Below are positions 1 through 5,729 of a DNA stretch of 5,729 bases, piece after piece. The translations under genes were made by a program, and so were the position numbers. A model generated the notes under the pieces. It was given only the letters and a program-made list of their open reading frames with translations, ran no database searches and had not been told where the DNA came from. Each line of letters opens with the position of its first letter. Position 1 is the stretch's first letter. This DNA is from Syntrophomonadaceae bacterium (GTDB lineage Bacteria; Bacillota; Syntrophomonadia; Syntrophomonadales; Syntrophothermaceae). The stretch lies in assembly GCA_029907055.1 (NCBI GenBank), contig JARYMO010000106.1:1-5729 (forward strand), read 5' to 3'.

Positions 1-879
1 GTGCAGGGGCGGCAGTTCCCCATATTGGGGGTGTTCCGGGACAGCAAGGCCCTGATGGAGCGGACCGGCGCCACGCACATGGTGGTGGCGGCCCCCAACC
101 TGGAACCGAATTCGCTGGTGGGCCTGGTCAACCGCCTGCACCGGGAGGGCGCTACGGTGATGCTCATCCCCAACCTGCGGGGCCTGCCGCTGACGGGGAT
201 GGAGGTCGAGTACTTCTTCAACGAGCAGATGATGTCCCTGCGCATCCGCAACAACCTGGCCAGCGGGTTCAACCGCGCCATGAAGAGGGTCTTCGACCTG
301 GGGGTAGGCAGCCTCATCCTGGTGGCTATCCTGCCCCTGATGGCACTGGTGGCCCTGGCCATCAAGCTGGACTCCCCCGGGCCGGTGACCTTCGCCCACC
401 GGCGCATCGGCCGGGGCGGCCGGGAGTTCAACTGCTACAAGTTCAGGAGCATGGTGGTCAACGCCGACGCGGTGCTCCAGCAGGTGCTGGACTCCGACCC
501 GGCACTGCGCGAGGAGTGGGAGCGCAACTTCAAGCTGCGCCGTGACCCGCGCGTGACGCGGGTGGGCCGCCTGCTGAGGGCCACCAGCCTGGACGAGCTG
601 CCGCAGATCTTCAACGTCCTCAAGGGGGAAATGAGCCTGGTGGGACCGCGGCCCATCGTGGCTTCCGAGGTGCCGCGCTTCACCCACTACATCGCCGACT
701 ACTACCAGGTGTGCCCGGGCATGACCGGCCTGTGGCAGGTCAGCGGGCGCAGCGAGATCGAGTATTCCAGCCGCATCCGGCTGGAGTCCTGGTACATCCG
801 CAACTGGTCGCTGTGGCTGGACGTTTCGCTCCTGTTCCGCACCATTGCCGTGGTGCTGGGCAAGCGGGGCGCCTACTGA
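1..879 (+). CDS. WbaP-like undecaprenyl-phosphate sugar-1-phosphate transferase, 5'-truncated by the window edge
   Basis: This enzyme family moves a hexose-1-phosphate (often galactose or glucose, from the UDP-sugar) onto undecaprenyl phosphate at the inner membrane face, the first committed step of many surface glycans. Numbering from the first codon in the window, residues 1-90 resemble the soluble Rossmann-like middle domain of WbaP. A basic/aromatic lead (K95, R96, F98, D99) precedes a hydrophobic segment at 100-121 broken by P112, as in the re-entrant membrane helix of monotopic phosphoglycosyltransferases. The catalytic domain then shows LDSPGPV (123-129), YKFRSM (146-151), the catalytic Asp-Glu pair D198-E199 in [13 protein letters not shown] (214-218) and PGMTGLWQ (239-246). 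In Salmonella WbaP the Asp-Glu pair is, from memory, near residue 382, so about 180 N-terminal residues (the usual transmembrane bundle) should lie upstream of the window. The GTG at base 1 is therefore probably an internal valine. The sugar specificity cannot be read from the sequence. The stop is TGA, 39 bases before rmlB. Confidence 0.9.
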   Translation: MQGRQFPILGVFRDSKALMERTGATHMVVAAPNLEPNSLVGLVNRLHREGATVMLIPNLRGLPLTGMEVEYFFNEQMMSLRIRNNLASGFNRAMKRVFDLGVGSLILVAILPLMALVALAIKLDSPGPVTFAHRRIGRGGREFNCYKFRSMVVNADAVLQQVLDSDPALREEWERNFKLRRDPRVTRVGRLLRATSLDELPQIFNVLKGEMSLVGPRPIVASEVPRFTHYIADYYQVCPGMTGLWQVSGRSEIEYSSRIRLESWYIRNWSLWLDVSLLFRTIAVVLGKRGAY

Positions 880-904
880 GGCCGGCGGAGTGCCCGCCAG
901 GGAA

Positions 905-912
905 GAAGGGAG
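905..912 (+). promoter_or_regulatory. Shine-Dalgarno sequence of rmlB
   Basis: The purine-rich GAAGGGAG lies 6 bases before the ATG at 919. It supports this start for the dehydratase, whose dinucleotide-binding motif begins only seven residues later. No promoter-like -35/-10 pair is evident in the 39-base gap, so read-through from the upstream transferase gene is likely. Confidence 0.6.
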
Positions 913-918
913 CGCAGC

Positions 919-2004
919 ATGGCCACCTACCTGATTACGGGCGGCGCAGGGTTCATCGGCGGCAACCTGGTGCGGCAGGAGCTGCAGCGGGGCGCGCGGG
1001 TCATCAACCTGGACAAGCTCACCTACGCCGGCAACCTGGAGTCGCTGGCGGACGTGCAGGCGCACCCGCGCCACGTCTTCGTGCGGGGAGACATCGGCGA
1101 CCGGGCGCTGGTGGAGGCGCTGCTGAGGGAATTCCAGCCAGCAGCCATCATCAACCTGGCCGCCGAGTCACACGTGGACCGTTCCATCACCGGCCCGGCC
1201 GCCTTCATCCAGACCAACGTGGTGGGGACCTTCGAGCTGCTGGAGGCGGCCCGCGCCTACTGGGCGCAGTTGGACCCCCATCGCCGGCAGCAGTTCCGCT
1301 TCCTGCACGTCTCCACCGACGAGGTGTACGGATCACTGGGCGAGCAGGGGGCCTTCAGCGAGGAGAGCCGCTACGCCCCCAATTCGCCGTACTCGGCGTC
1401 CAAGGCGGCCGCCGACCACCTGGTGCGGGCCTACCACCACACCTACGGCCTGCCGGTGCTGACCACCAACTGTTCCAACAACTACGGGCCCTACCAGTTC
1501 CCCGAGAAGCTCATCCCCCTCATGATCGTCAACGCCCTGGAGGGGAAACTGCTGCCGGTGTACGGGGACGGGGGCAATACCCGGGACTGGCTCTATGTGC
1601 TCGACCACTGCCGGGCCCTGGCTGCGGTGCTCGAGCACGGGGAGCCGGGAGAGGTTTACAACATCGGTGGCCGCTGCGAGAAGACCAATCTGGAAGTGGT
1701 GTATGCCATCTGTGGCCTGCTCGACGAACTGTGCCCGCGCAGTGACGGCCGCAGCTACCGCCAGCAGGTGACCTTCGTCCAGGACCGTCCCGGGCACGAC
1801 CGCCGCTACGCCATTGACCCGGCCAAGATCGAGCGCCGGCTGGGGTGGCGGCCGCAGGAGAGCTTTGCCAGCGGCCTGCGCAAGACGGTGGAGTGGTACC
1901 TGACCAACCGCGAGTGGTGGCAGCGGGTGCGGGCCGGCAAGTACCGGGGCGAACGGCTGGGGCTGGAAGCGGCGGCCAACTGGGGAAGGGGGGGAACGGC
2001 ATGA
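919..2004 (+). CDS. rfbB: dTDP-glucose 4,6-dehydratase (RmlB/RfbB)
   Basis: A cytoplasmic NAD-dependent enzyme of the extended short-chain dehydrogenase family. It converts dTDP-D-glucose to dTDP-4-keto-6-deoxy-D-glucose, the branch-point intermediate for both sugar routes in this window. The 361-residue length is normal for the family. Visible motifs are the NAD-binding glycines G8-x2-G11-x2-G14, D32 followed by the KLTYAGN signature (33-39), [11 protein letters not shown] (80-90), and STDEVYG (132-138) carrying the catalytic T133/D134/E135 triad. The YxxxK pair is Y158/K162 in [19 protein letters not shown] and [12 protein letters not shown] further on are typical of RmlB rather than other sugar epimerases. 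The ATG start has a Shine-Dalgarno six bases upstream. The TGA stop overlaps the rmlA start in an ATGA, implying translational coupling. The last dozen or so residues are glycine/arginine-rich and encoded through a run of seven G, and are probably not conserved. Confidence 0.97.
   Translation: MATYLITGGAGFIGGNLVRQELQRGARVINLDKLTYAGNLESLADVQAHPRHVFVRGDIGDRALVEALLREFQPAAIINLAAESHVDRSITGPAAFIQTNVVGTFELLEAARAYWAQLDPHRRQQFRFLHVSTDEVYGSLGEQGAFSEESRYAPNSPYSASKAAADHLVRAYHHTYGLPVLTTNCSNNYGPYQFPEKLIPLMIVNALEGKLLPVYGDGGNTRDWLYVLDHCRALAAVLEHGEPGEVYNIGGRCEKTNLEVVYAICGLLDELCPRSDGRSYRQQVTFVQDRPGHDRRYAIDPAKIERRLGWRPQESFASGLRKTVEWYLTNREWWQRVRAGKYRGERLGLEAAANWGRGGTA
1988..1994 (+). promoter_or_regulatory. G7 tract serving as ribosome binding site of rmlA
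   Basis: A run of seven G (preceded by AA) lies six bases before the ATG at 2001 and inside the end of rmlB. It is the only Shine-Dalgarno-like sequence at the proper distance, so it supports ATG 2001 over the earlier in-frame codons that extend the open frame back to 1845. Those extra codons overlap rmlB and do not resemble the family. Confidence 0.5.
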
Positions 2005-2891
2005 CGCGCAAGGGCATCATCCTGGCAGGCGGTTCCGGGACCCGCCTGTACCCGCTCACCCGCGTGGTGAGCAAGCAGCTGATGCCGGTGTACGACAAGC
2101 CCATGATCTACTACCCGCTCAGCGTGCTGATGCTGGCGGGAATCACGAATATCCTGGTCATCACCACCCCGCAGGACCAGCCCCTGTTCCGAGAGCTGCT
2201 GGGTGACGGCCGCCAGTGGGGCATCATCCTCCACTACGCGGTGCAGCCCAGCCCGGATGGACTGGCCCAGGCCTTCATCATCGGTCGCGATTTCGTGGGC
2301 GGCGACTGCTGCGCACTCATCCTGGGAGACAACATCTTCTATGGCCACGGGCTGACCCAGAAGCTGCGCGAGGCGGCCGCCCACCAGGAGGGCGCCACCG
2401 TCTTCGCCTACTACGTCAAGGACCCCGAACGCTACGGGGTGGTGGAGTTCGACGAACAGGGGCGGGCGGTGAGCATCGAAGAGAAGCCGCGCCAGCCCAA
2501 GTCCAACTACGCGGTGACCGGGCTCTACTTCTACGACAACCAGGTGCTGGAGATGCCGGCCGGGCTGAAACCCTCGGCCCGGGGCGAGTTGGAGATCACC
2601 GATGTCAACCGCCTCTACCTGGAGCGAGGCCAGCTGCGGGTGCAGGTGCTGGGCCGGGGAATGGCCTGGCTGGACACCGGTACCCCCACCGCCCTCATGC
2701 AGGCCGCCAACTTCATAGAGACCATCGAGCAGCGGCAGGGGTTGAAGGTGTCCTGTCCGGAGGAGATCGCCTTCCGCATGGGGTGGATTGACGCCGAGCA
2801 GGTGCGCCGCCTGGCCGAGCCGCTGAGGAAGAACGGGTACGGCGAGTACCTGCTGGACATGGTGGAAAGGATGGCGGTGACGTGGAGATAA
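2001..2891 (+). CDS. rfbA: Glucose-1-phosphate thymidylyltransferase (RmlA/RfbA)
   Basis: Catalyses dTTP + glucose-1-phosphate to dTDP-glucose + pyrophosphate, the first step of the dTDP-sugar pathway, in the cytoplasm. From ATG 2001 the protein has 296 residues, the usual length of the tetrameric long-form RmlA. It can be followed against the E. coli enzyme almost end to end. The nucleotide-binding signature LAGGSGTRL is at 8-16 and K25 lies in [22 protein letters not shown] is at 82-92, and the metal-binding D110 is in [16 protein letters not shown] is at 143-150, EEKP at 160-163, and the second metal-binding aspartate D225 in WLDTGT. The C-terminal [16 protein letters not shown] block is the typical RmlA allosteric/tetramer region. 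The open frame reaches back to 1845, but that extension overlaps rmlB and does not look like the family. The start overlaps the rmlB stop (ATGA), and the gene's end overlaps rmlC by 10 bases. Confidence 0.97.
   Translation: MTRKGIILAGGSGTRLYPLTRVVSKQLMPVYDKPMIYYPLSVLMLAGITNILVITTPQDQPLFRELLGDGRQWGIILHYAVQPSPDGLAQAFIIGRDFVGGDCCALILGDNIFYGHGLTQKLREAAAHQEGATVFAYYVKDPERYGVVEFDEQGRAVSIEEKPRQPKSNYAVTGLYFYDNQVLEMPAGLKPSARGELEITDVNRLYLERGQLRVQVLGRGMAWLDTGTPTALMQAANFIETIEQRQGLKVSCPEEIAFRMGWIDAEQVRRLAEPLRKNGYGEYLLDMVERMAVTWR
2864..2870 (+). promoter_or_regulatory. Probable ribosome binding site of rmlC
   Basis: GGAAAGG lies 11 bases before the GTG at 2882, inside the rmlA coding region. The spacing is slightly long and the start codon is GTG, so rmlC translation probably relies on ribosomes finishing rmlA, whose TAA falls 10 bases into rmlC. 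Confidence 0.4.
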
Positions 2892-3445
2892 CCGCGACAG
2901 AAATCCCGGACGTGCTGCTCATCCGGCCCGACGTACACCGTGACGGGCGGGGCTACTTCATGGAAACCTGGAACGCGGAGCGCTACCGTCAGGCGGGCCT
3001 TCCTGCAGTCTTCGTGCAGGACAACCTTTCCTTCTCCCGGCAGGGCGTCCTCCGTGGGCTGCACTACCAGCACCCGGTGGCCCAGGGCAAGCTGGTGCAG
3101 GTGCTGGTGGGGGAGGTCTTCGACGTGGCGGTGGACATCCGCCGCGGGTCGCCGACCTTCGGGCGCTGGGTGGGGCGACGGCTGTCCGGCGACAACCACC
3201 TGCAGCTGTACATTCCGGAGGGGTTTGCCCACGGGTTCTGCGTGCTGAGCCCCTGCGCCCTGCTGGCCTACAAGTGCACCGCGCCCTACGACCCGGAGGG
3301 CCAGGCCGGGGTGTGCTGGCAGGACCCCGAACTGGCCATCGAGTGGCCGGTGGCGGTGCCCCTGCTGTCCGAGGCCGACCGCAGCTACCCAGCCCTGCGC
3401 CAGGTGCCGGTCACTCGCCTGCCGCGGTACGGAGGTGCGCCATGA
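2882..3445 (+). CDS. rfbC: dTDP-4-dehydrorhamnose 3,5-epimerase (RmlC/RfbC)
   Basis: A cofactor-free cupin-fold epimerase that inverts C3 and C5 of dTDP-4-keto-6-deoxy-D-glucose to give dTDP-4-keto-L-rhamnose. The 187 residues match the family (about 180-190). Motifs seen are [10 protein letters not shown] (21-30), QDNLSFS (46-52), the VLRGLHYQ block with R58 and catalytic H61, and K70 in GKLVQVL. D85 falls in [22 protein letters not shown] is at 111-119, and the catalytic tyrosine Y130 is in YKCTAPYDP. The C-terminal [10 protein letters not shown] and [11 protein letters not shown] blocks are also family-like. The start is a GTG. The preceding in-frame codons inside rmlA offer no better start, and family homology begins at about residue 2. 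It overlaps rmlA by 10 bases, and its TGA overlaps the rmlD start in an ATGA. Confidence 0.96.
   Translation: MEITATEIPDVLLIRPDVHRDGRGYFMETWNAERYRQAGLPAVFVQDNLSFSRQGVLRGLHYQHPVAQGKLVQVLVGEVFDVAVDIRRGSPTFGRWVGRRLSGDNHLQLYIPEGFAHGFCVLSPCALLAYKCTAPYDPEGQAGVCWQDPELAIEWPVAVPLLSEADRSYPALRQVPVTRLPRYGGAP
3431..3436 (+). promoter_or_regulatory. Strong Shine-Dalgarno sequence of rmlD
   Basis: A perfect GGAGGT lies five bases before the ATG at 3442 and inside the last codons of rmlC. It is the best ribosome binding site in the window. It decides the rmlD start at 3442 over upstream in-frame codons and over the internal ATG at 3457. Confidence 0.85.
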
Positions 3446-4365
3446 GCGCCGGCAGCATGTGGCCCACCATCCTCCTGCTGGGCTGCCACGGCCAGATTGG
3501 CTGGGAGCTGAGGCGGACGCTGTCCCCGCTGGGGAACGTGACGGCGCTCGACCGTCCCCGGCTGCAGTTCGAACGCCCGGCCTCCCTGCGCCAGGAGGTG
3601 CGGGGGGTGAAACCAGACCTCATCGTGAACGCTGCTGCCTACACCGCGGTGGACCAGGCGGAGGAACAGGAAGCCCTGGCCATGGCGGTCAACGCCGAGG
3701 CCCCGGCCGTGCTGGCCGAGGAAGCCCTGCGCCTGGGCGCAGTCCTGGTCCACTACTCTACCGACTACGTGTTCGACGGTGCCAAGGACAGCCCGTACAC
3801 CGAGGAAGACGTGCCAGCGCCACTGAACGCGTACGGGCGCTCCAAACTGGCGGGGGACCAGGCCATCGCCGCCGCCGGGTGCGATTACCTCATCCTGCGC
3901 ACGGCCTGGGTGTATGGGCAGCGGGGCGAGAACTTCGTGCGCAAGGTGGTGAGGCTGGCCCAGCAGCGCCGGGTGCTGCACATCGTCTATGACCAGGTGG
4001 GGGCTCCCACCTGGTGCCGGTCAGTGGCCGAGGCGACGGCCCTGATGCTGGCGCGGGGCCCCTCGGCGGTGCGCGAGAGGAAAGGGCTGTACCACCTGAC
4101 GGCCGGCGGCCAGACCAGCTGGTACGGCTTCGCCACGGCGGTGTTCGCCGCGCTGGCGGGCAGCAGCGGGCTGCACGCCGAGCTGGTGCCGGTCTCCAGC
4201 CAGCACTACCCGGCGGCCGCCCGGCGGCCGGCCTACTCGGTGCTCAGCAACCGCAAGGTGGTGCGCTGCTTCGGCCTGCAGCTCCCCTCCTGGGAGGAGG
4301 GGCTGGCCCTGGCCCTGGAGTCGGCGCCCGAGGGGTGGCTGTGGACGGCGCCGGATTCTCACTGA
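3442..4365 (+). CDS. rfbD: dTDP-4-dehydrorhamnose reductase (RmlD/RfbD)
   Basis: An NAD(P)H-dependent cytoplasmic reductase that completes dTDP-L-rhamnose synthesis by reducing the C4 keto group of dTDP-4-keto-L-rhamnose. From ATG 3442 it has 307 residues, a normal length. The dinucleotide-binding glycines are G14-x2-G17-x2-G20 in LLLGCHGQIGWEL. NAAAYTAVDQAE (63-74) is the RmlD signature, and the metal-binding acidic residue is likely within it. YSTDYVFDG is at 105-113, and the catalytic YxxxK is Y131/K135 in NAYGRSKLAGD. RTAWVYG and DQVGAPT follow, then GLYHLTAGGQTSWYGFA and the ARRPAYSVLSNRK segment typical of the substrate-binding domain. The open frame extends back to 3274, but that extension lies over rmlC and lacks homology. 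The perfect Shine-Dalgarno favours 3442. The few residues before M6 look dispensable. The gene is translationally coupled to rmlC and followed after 14 bases by the acyltransferase gene. Confidence 0.96.
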   Translation: MSAGSMWPTILLLGCHGQIGWELRRTLSPLGNVTALDRPRLQFERPASLRQEVRGVKPDLIVNAAAYTAVDQAEEQEALAMAVNAEAPAVLAEEALRLGAVLVHYSTDYVFDGAKDSPYTEEDVPAPLNAYGRSKLAGDQAIAAAGCDYLILRTAWVYGQRGENFVRKVVRLAQQRRVLHIVYDQVGAPTWCRSVAEATALMLARGPSAVRERKGLYHLTAGGQTSWYGFATAVFAALAGSSGLHAELVPVSSQHYPAAARRPAYSVLSNRKVVRCFGLQLPSWEEGLALALESAPEGWLWTAPDSH

Positions 4366-4371
4366 GAGGGG
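4364..4371 (+). promoter_or_regulatory. Shine-Dalgarno sequence of the acyltransferase gene
   Basis: GAGAGGGG begins within the rmlD stop codon and ends eight bases before the ATG at 4380. The in-frame GTG at 4371 lies on top of this element, which argues against that codon as the start. Confidence 0.55.
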
Positions 4372-4379
4372 TGCATCGA

Positions 4380-5441
4380 ATGCAGGTGCGTGCCTATCGC
4401 GAAACAGATCGGGAAGCCTGGGACGCGCTGGTGGCCCGTTCCTGGAACGGGACCTTCCTGCACTCGCGCCGTTTCCTCTCCTACCACGGGGACCGCTTCC
4501 AGGATGAATCCCTGCTCCTGTTCGACGACGAAGGGAGGCTGCAGGGGGTCATCCCGGTAGCGGTTGACCCGCGCGACAGCGCCAGGCTGGTGAGCCACCC
4601 CGGCCTCACCTACGGCGGGGTGGTGCACGCCGGCGGTCTGCGGGGGATGCGCATGGTGGAAGCGCTGCACCAGGTACGGGACCATTTCGCTGGGCGGGGC
4701 TTCGCGCGCCTCCTGTACAAGGCAGTGCCCCTTATCTACCACCGCGTGCCCAGCGCTGATGACAGCTGGGCGCTGTTCCTGCTGGGCGCGCAGCGCTGCC
4801 GCTGCGACCTGGCCTCGGTCATCGACTATGGCTGCGAGGTGCCCTGGGCCCGGCGCGCCCGCCCCCACAAGGCGAGACGCCTGGGGGTGCAAGTGGATGA
4901 GGGGGCTCAGTACCTGCCCGCCATGTGGGTGGTCATGGAAGCGGCGCTGCAGCAGCGACACGGCGTGCGCCCGGTGCATACCCTGGAGGAAATCCTGCTC
5001 CTGCAGGCGTGGTTCCCCGGGCGCATCGCCTGCGTGGCCGGGCTGCTGGAGGGGGAGCTGGTGGCGGGGGTGGTATTGTTTCGCACCGGGCGGGTCATGC
5101 ATGCCCAGTACGCCGCGGTGAGCCCGGAGGGAATGGCCGCCCGGGCACTGCCGCTGGTGTTCGAGCACTGCATCGCCATGGGCCGCCAGGAGCAGCGCCG
5201 GTACTTCAGTTTCGGCCACAGCAACGAGGGTGAAGGCCGTATCCTCAACCAGGGGCTGCACGCCTTCAAGTCCAAGTTCGGCGCCGGCGGCGTCGTGCAC
5301 GAGTTCTGGGAACTGCCGTTGGTGTCCGGCCCCGCGGAGAGCGAGAGCGGGGAGCGGCCGGGAGAGGTCGGAGTACTGGCGGGAAGGAGCGGGACCGATG
5401 TTGGAACAGTGCCAGTTGATCGAACTCCCCACGGTTCCTGA
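4380..5441 (+). CDS. FemAB-like (GNAT-fold) acyltransferase of unknown substrate
   Basis: This resembles the large double-domain GNAT proteins (FemAB-like, Acetyltransf_6 type) found in polysaccharide clusters. Members transfer an acyl or aminoacyl group to an amine, but the substrate here is not known. It has 353 residues. Family-like blocks are W22-N23 with TFLHSRRFLSYH (25-36), SHPGLTYGG (72-80), LLYKAVPLIYHR (111-122), and a basic stretch at 157-167 (RR..R.HKARR). RHGVRPVHTLEEI (193-205), the hydrophobic strand AGVVLF (229-234), HAQYAA (241-246), YFSFGHSNEGEGR (275-287) and LNQGLHAFKSKFG (289-301) follow, then HEFWEL (307-312). No signal peptide or membrane segment is seen, so it is probably cytoplasmic. 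Residues about 316-353 form a Gly/Glu/Ser-rich tail unlike the conserved body. Its last 44 bases overlap the next gene. GAGAGGGG (4364-4371) serves the ATG; an in-frame GTG at 4371 is a less likely start. Its neighbour, an FdtA/QdtA-type isomerase, suggests an amino-sugar acylation role, but this is inference. Alternatives are aminoacylation of the glycan or a peptide crosslinking role. Confidence 0.8.
   Translation: MQVRAYRETDREAWDALVARSWNGTFLHSRRFLSYHGDRFQDESLLLFDDEGRLQGVIPVAVDPRDSARLVSHPGLTYGGVVHAGGLRGMRMVEALHQVRDHFAGRGFARLLYKAVPLIYHRVPSADDSWALFLLGAQRCRCDLASVIDYGCEVPWARRARPHKARRLGVQVDEGAQYLPAMWVVMEAALQQRHGVRPVHTLEEILLLQAWFPGRIACVAGLLEGELVAGVVLFRTGRVMHAQYAAVSPEGMAARALPLVFEHCIAMGRQEQRRYFSFGHSNEGEGRILNQGLHAFKSKFGAGGVVHEFWELPLVSGPAESESGERPGEVGVLAGRSGTDVGTVPVDRTPHGS
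5384..5389 (+). promoter_or_regulatory. Shine-Dalgarno sequence of the ketoisomerase gene
   Basis: AAGGAG lies eight bases before the ATG at 5398, within the 3' part of the acyltransferase gene. It supports independent initiation at 5398 and shows that the 44-base overlap is probably genuine rather than a misplaced start. Confidence 0.7.
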
Positions 5442-5729
5442 CCCCAGGGGGAGCTTGACGTACGTGGAGGGCGGCCGGCACGTGCCGTTTCCCATCAGGC
5501 GCGTGTACTACGTGTACGACGTGCCGGGCGGGGAGTCCAGGGGCGGCCACGCGCACAAGACCCTGCACCAGCTGCTCATCGCCGTGTCCGGGTGTTTTGA
5601 CGTCACCGTGGACGATGGCACCCGCTCCGCCTCCTTCACCCTCAACCGCGCGTACTTTGGCCTCTACGTACCTCCCATGGTCTGGCGCGAACTGCATGGC
5701 TTCGCCTCGGGCTCGGTGTGCCTGGTGCT
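5398..5729 (+). CDS. dTDP-4-keto-6-deoxyglucose 3,4-ketoisomerase (FdtA/QdtA family), 3'-truncated by the window edge
   Basis: These small cupin enzymes shift the keto group of dTDP-4-keto-6-deoxyglucose from C4 to C3, giving the precursor that an aminotransferase turns into Fuc3N (FdtA branch) or Qui3N (QdtA branch). The frame is open from ATG 5398 to the window end: 110 complete codons of a family usually about 135-145 residues long. Visible features are DPRGSL (15-20), PFPIRRVYYVYDV (30-42) with Y37, and RGGHAHKTLHQLLI (48-61) with H51 and H53. GCFDVTVDDG (65-74) follows, then GLYVPPMVWRELHGF (88-102) and the start of the family's CLVL strand (108 on). From memory of the QdtA structure, Tyr37, His51 and His53 are its catalytic acid, base and proton shuttle, and all three are present at the same numbers. 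R17 and R97 make a mixed specificity pair (see findings). Whether it makes the D-xylo (FdtA) or D-ribo (QdtA) 3-keto product is undecided, so no symbol is given. An FdtB/QdtB-type aminotransferase is expected next. Confidence 0.88.
   Translation, partial: MLEQCQLIELPTVPDPRGSLTYVEGGRHVPFPIRRVYYVYDVPGGESRGGHAHKTLHQLLIAVSGCFDVTVDDGTRSASFTLNRAYFGLYVPPMVWRELHGFASGSVCLV

Noticed and set aside
1..3. GTG at the first base as the true start of the sugar transferase
   Set aside because: The frame is open at the window edge and the Asp-Glu catalytic pair is about 180 residues too early for a full-length WbaP-type protein, so the gene almost certainly starts upstream.
884..898. Small hairpin GGCGG-(5-base loop)-CCGCC between the transferase gene and rmlB
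   Set aside because: The stem is only five pairs and no T-run follows, so it is not an intrinsic terminator. Such stems are expected by chance in DNA this GC-rich.
711..1745. A 344-codon + strand open frame overlapping the transferase end and rmlB
   Set aside because: It is a GC-driven shadow frame over two well-supported genes. Its translation is dominated by Gly/Ala/Arg/Pro and resembles no family.
1806..2384. Minus-strand open frames opposite rmlB/rmlA and opposite the other rml genes
   Set aside because: They have no recognisable motif or credible ribosome binding site, and each lies entirely or mainly over a gene confirmed by catalytic motifs.
3274..3441. N-terminal extension of RmlD using an upstream ATG in the same frame
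   Set aside because: The extension overlaps rmlC, has no similarity to the reductase, and the perfect GGAGGT at 3431-3436 points to ATG 3442.
4359..5495. A 378-codon minus-strand open frame opposite the acyltransferase gene
   Set aside because: It lies antisense to a recognisable family protein and to the start of the ketoisomerase. Its composition is low-complexity and His/Pro/Gly-rich, typical of the reverse complement of GC-rich coding DNA.

Overview
This window is a dense, single-strand stretch of a surface-glycan biosynthesis locus. All seven genes read on the + strand. They are separated by at most about 40 bases or overlap, which looks like one operon. The DNA is GC-rich by eye (roughly two thirds G+C), with strongly GC-biased third positions and recognisable Shine-Dalgarno sequences before most genes. 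This fits a GC-rich bacterium. The gene set (WbaP-type initiator, complete dTDP-L-rhamnose pathway, then a FdtA/QdtA-type ketoisomerase) resembles S-layer glycosylation and O-antigen or exopolysaccharide clusters known from thermophilic Bacillota and from Gram-negatives. The sequence alone does not fix the phylum.

Layout: (1) 1-879, the C-terminal part of a WbaP-like polyprenyl-phosphate sugar-1-phosphate transferase, cut by the left edge. (2) 919-4365, the rhamnose quartet in the order rmlB-rmlA-rmlC-rmlD (rfbBACD), with ATGA stop/start overlaps at B/A and C/D and a 10-base overlap at A/C. (3) 4380-5441, a FemAB-like/GNAT-fold acyltransferase of unknown substrate. (4) 5398 to the right edge, the N-terminal 110 codons of a cupin-fold dTDP-4-keto-6-deoxyglucose 3,4-ketoisomerase (FdtA/QdtA family), cut by the window end. 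The last gene overlaps the acyltransferase gene by 44 bases.

How they work together (inference from known pathways): RmlA makes dTDP-glucose and RmlB converts it to dTDP-4-keto-6-deoxyglucose. That intermediate then splits. RmlC and RmlD take it to dTDP-L-rhamnose, while the ketoisomerase takes it towards a 3-amino-3,6-dideoxyhexose (Fuc3N or Qui3N type). The latter route needs an aminotransferase, expected downstream of the window. The acyltransferase lies between the two branches and may acylate an amino sugar or another glycan group. The WbaP-like enzyme would load the first sugar phosphate onto the lipid carrier on which the glycan is built.

The most interesting points are the acyltransferase of unknown substrate beside the ketoisomerase, and the mixed pair of residues in the ketoisomerase (Arg17 and Arg97) at positions I recall as controlling product stereochemistry. 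No RNA genes, mobile elements, CRISPR arrays or convincing terminators were seen. No gap between genes exceeds 40 bases.
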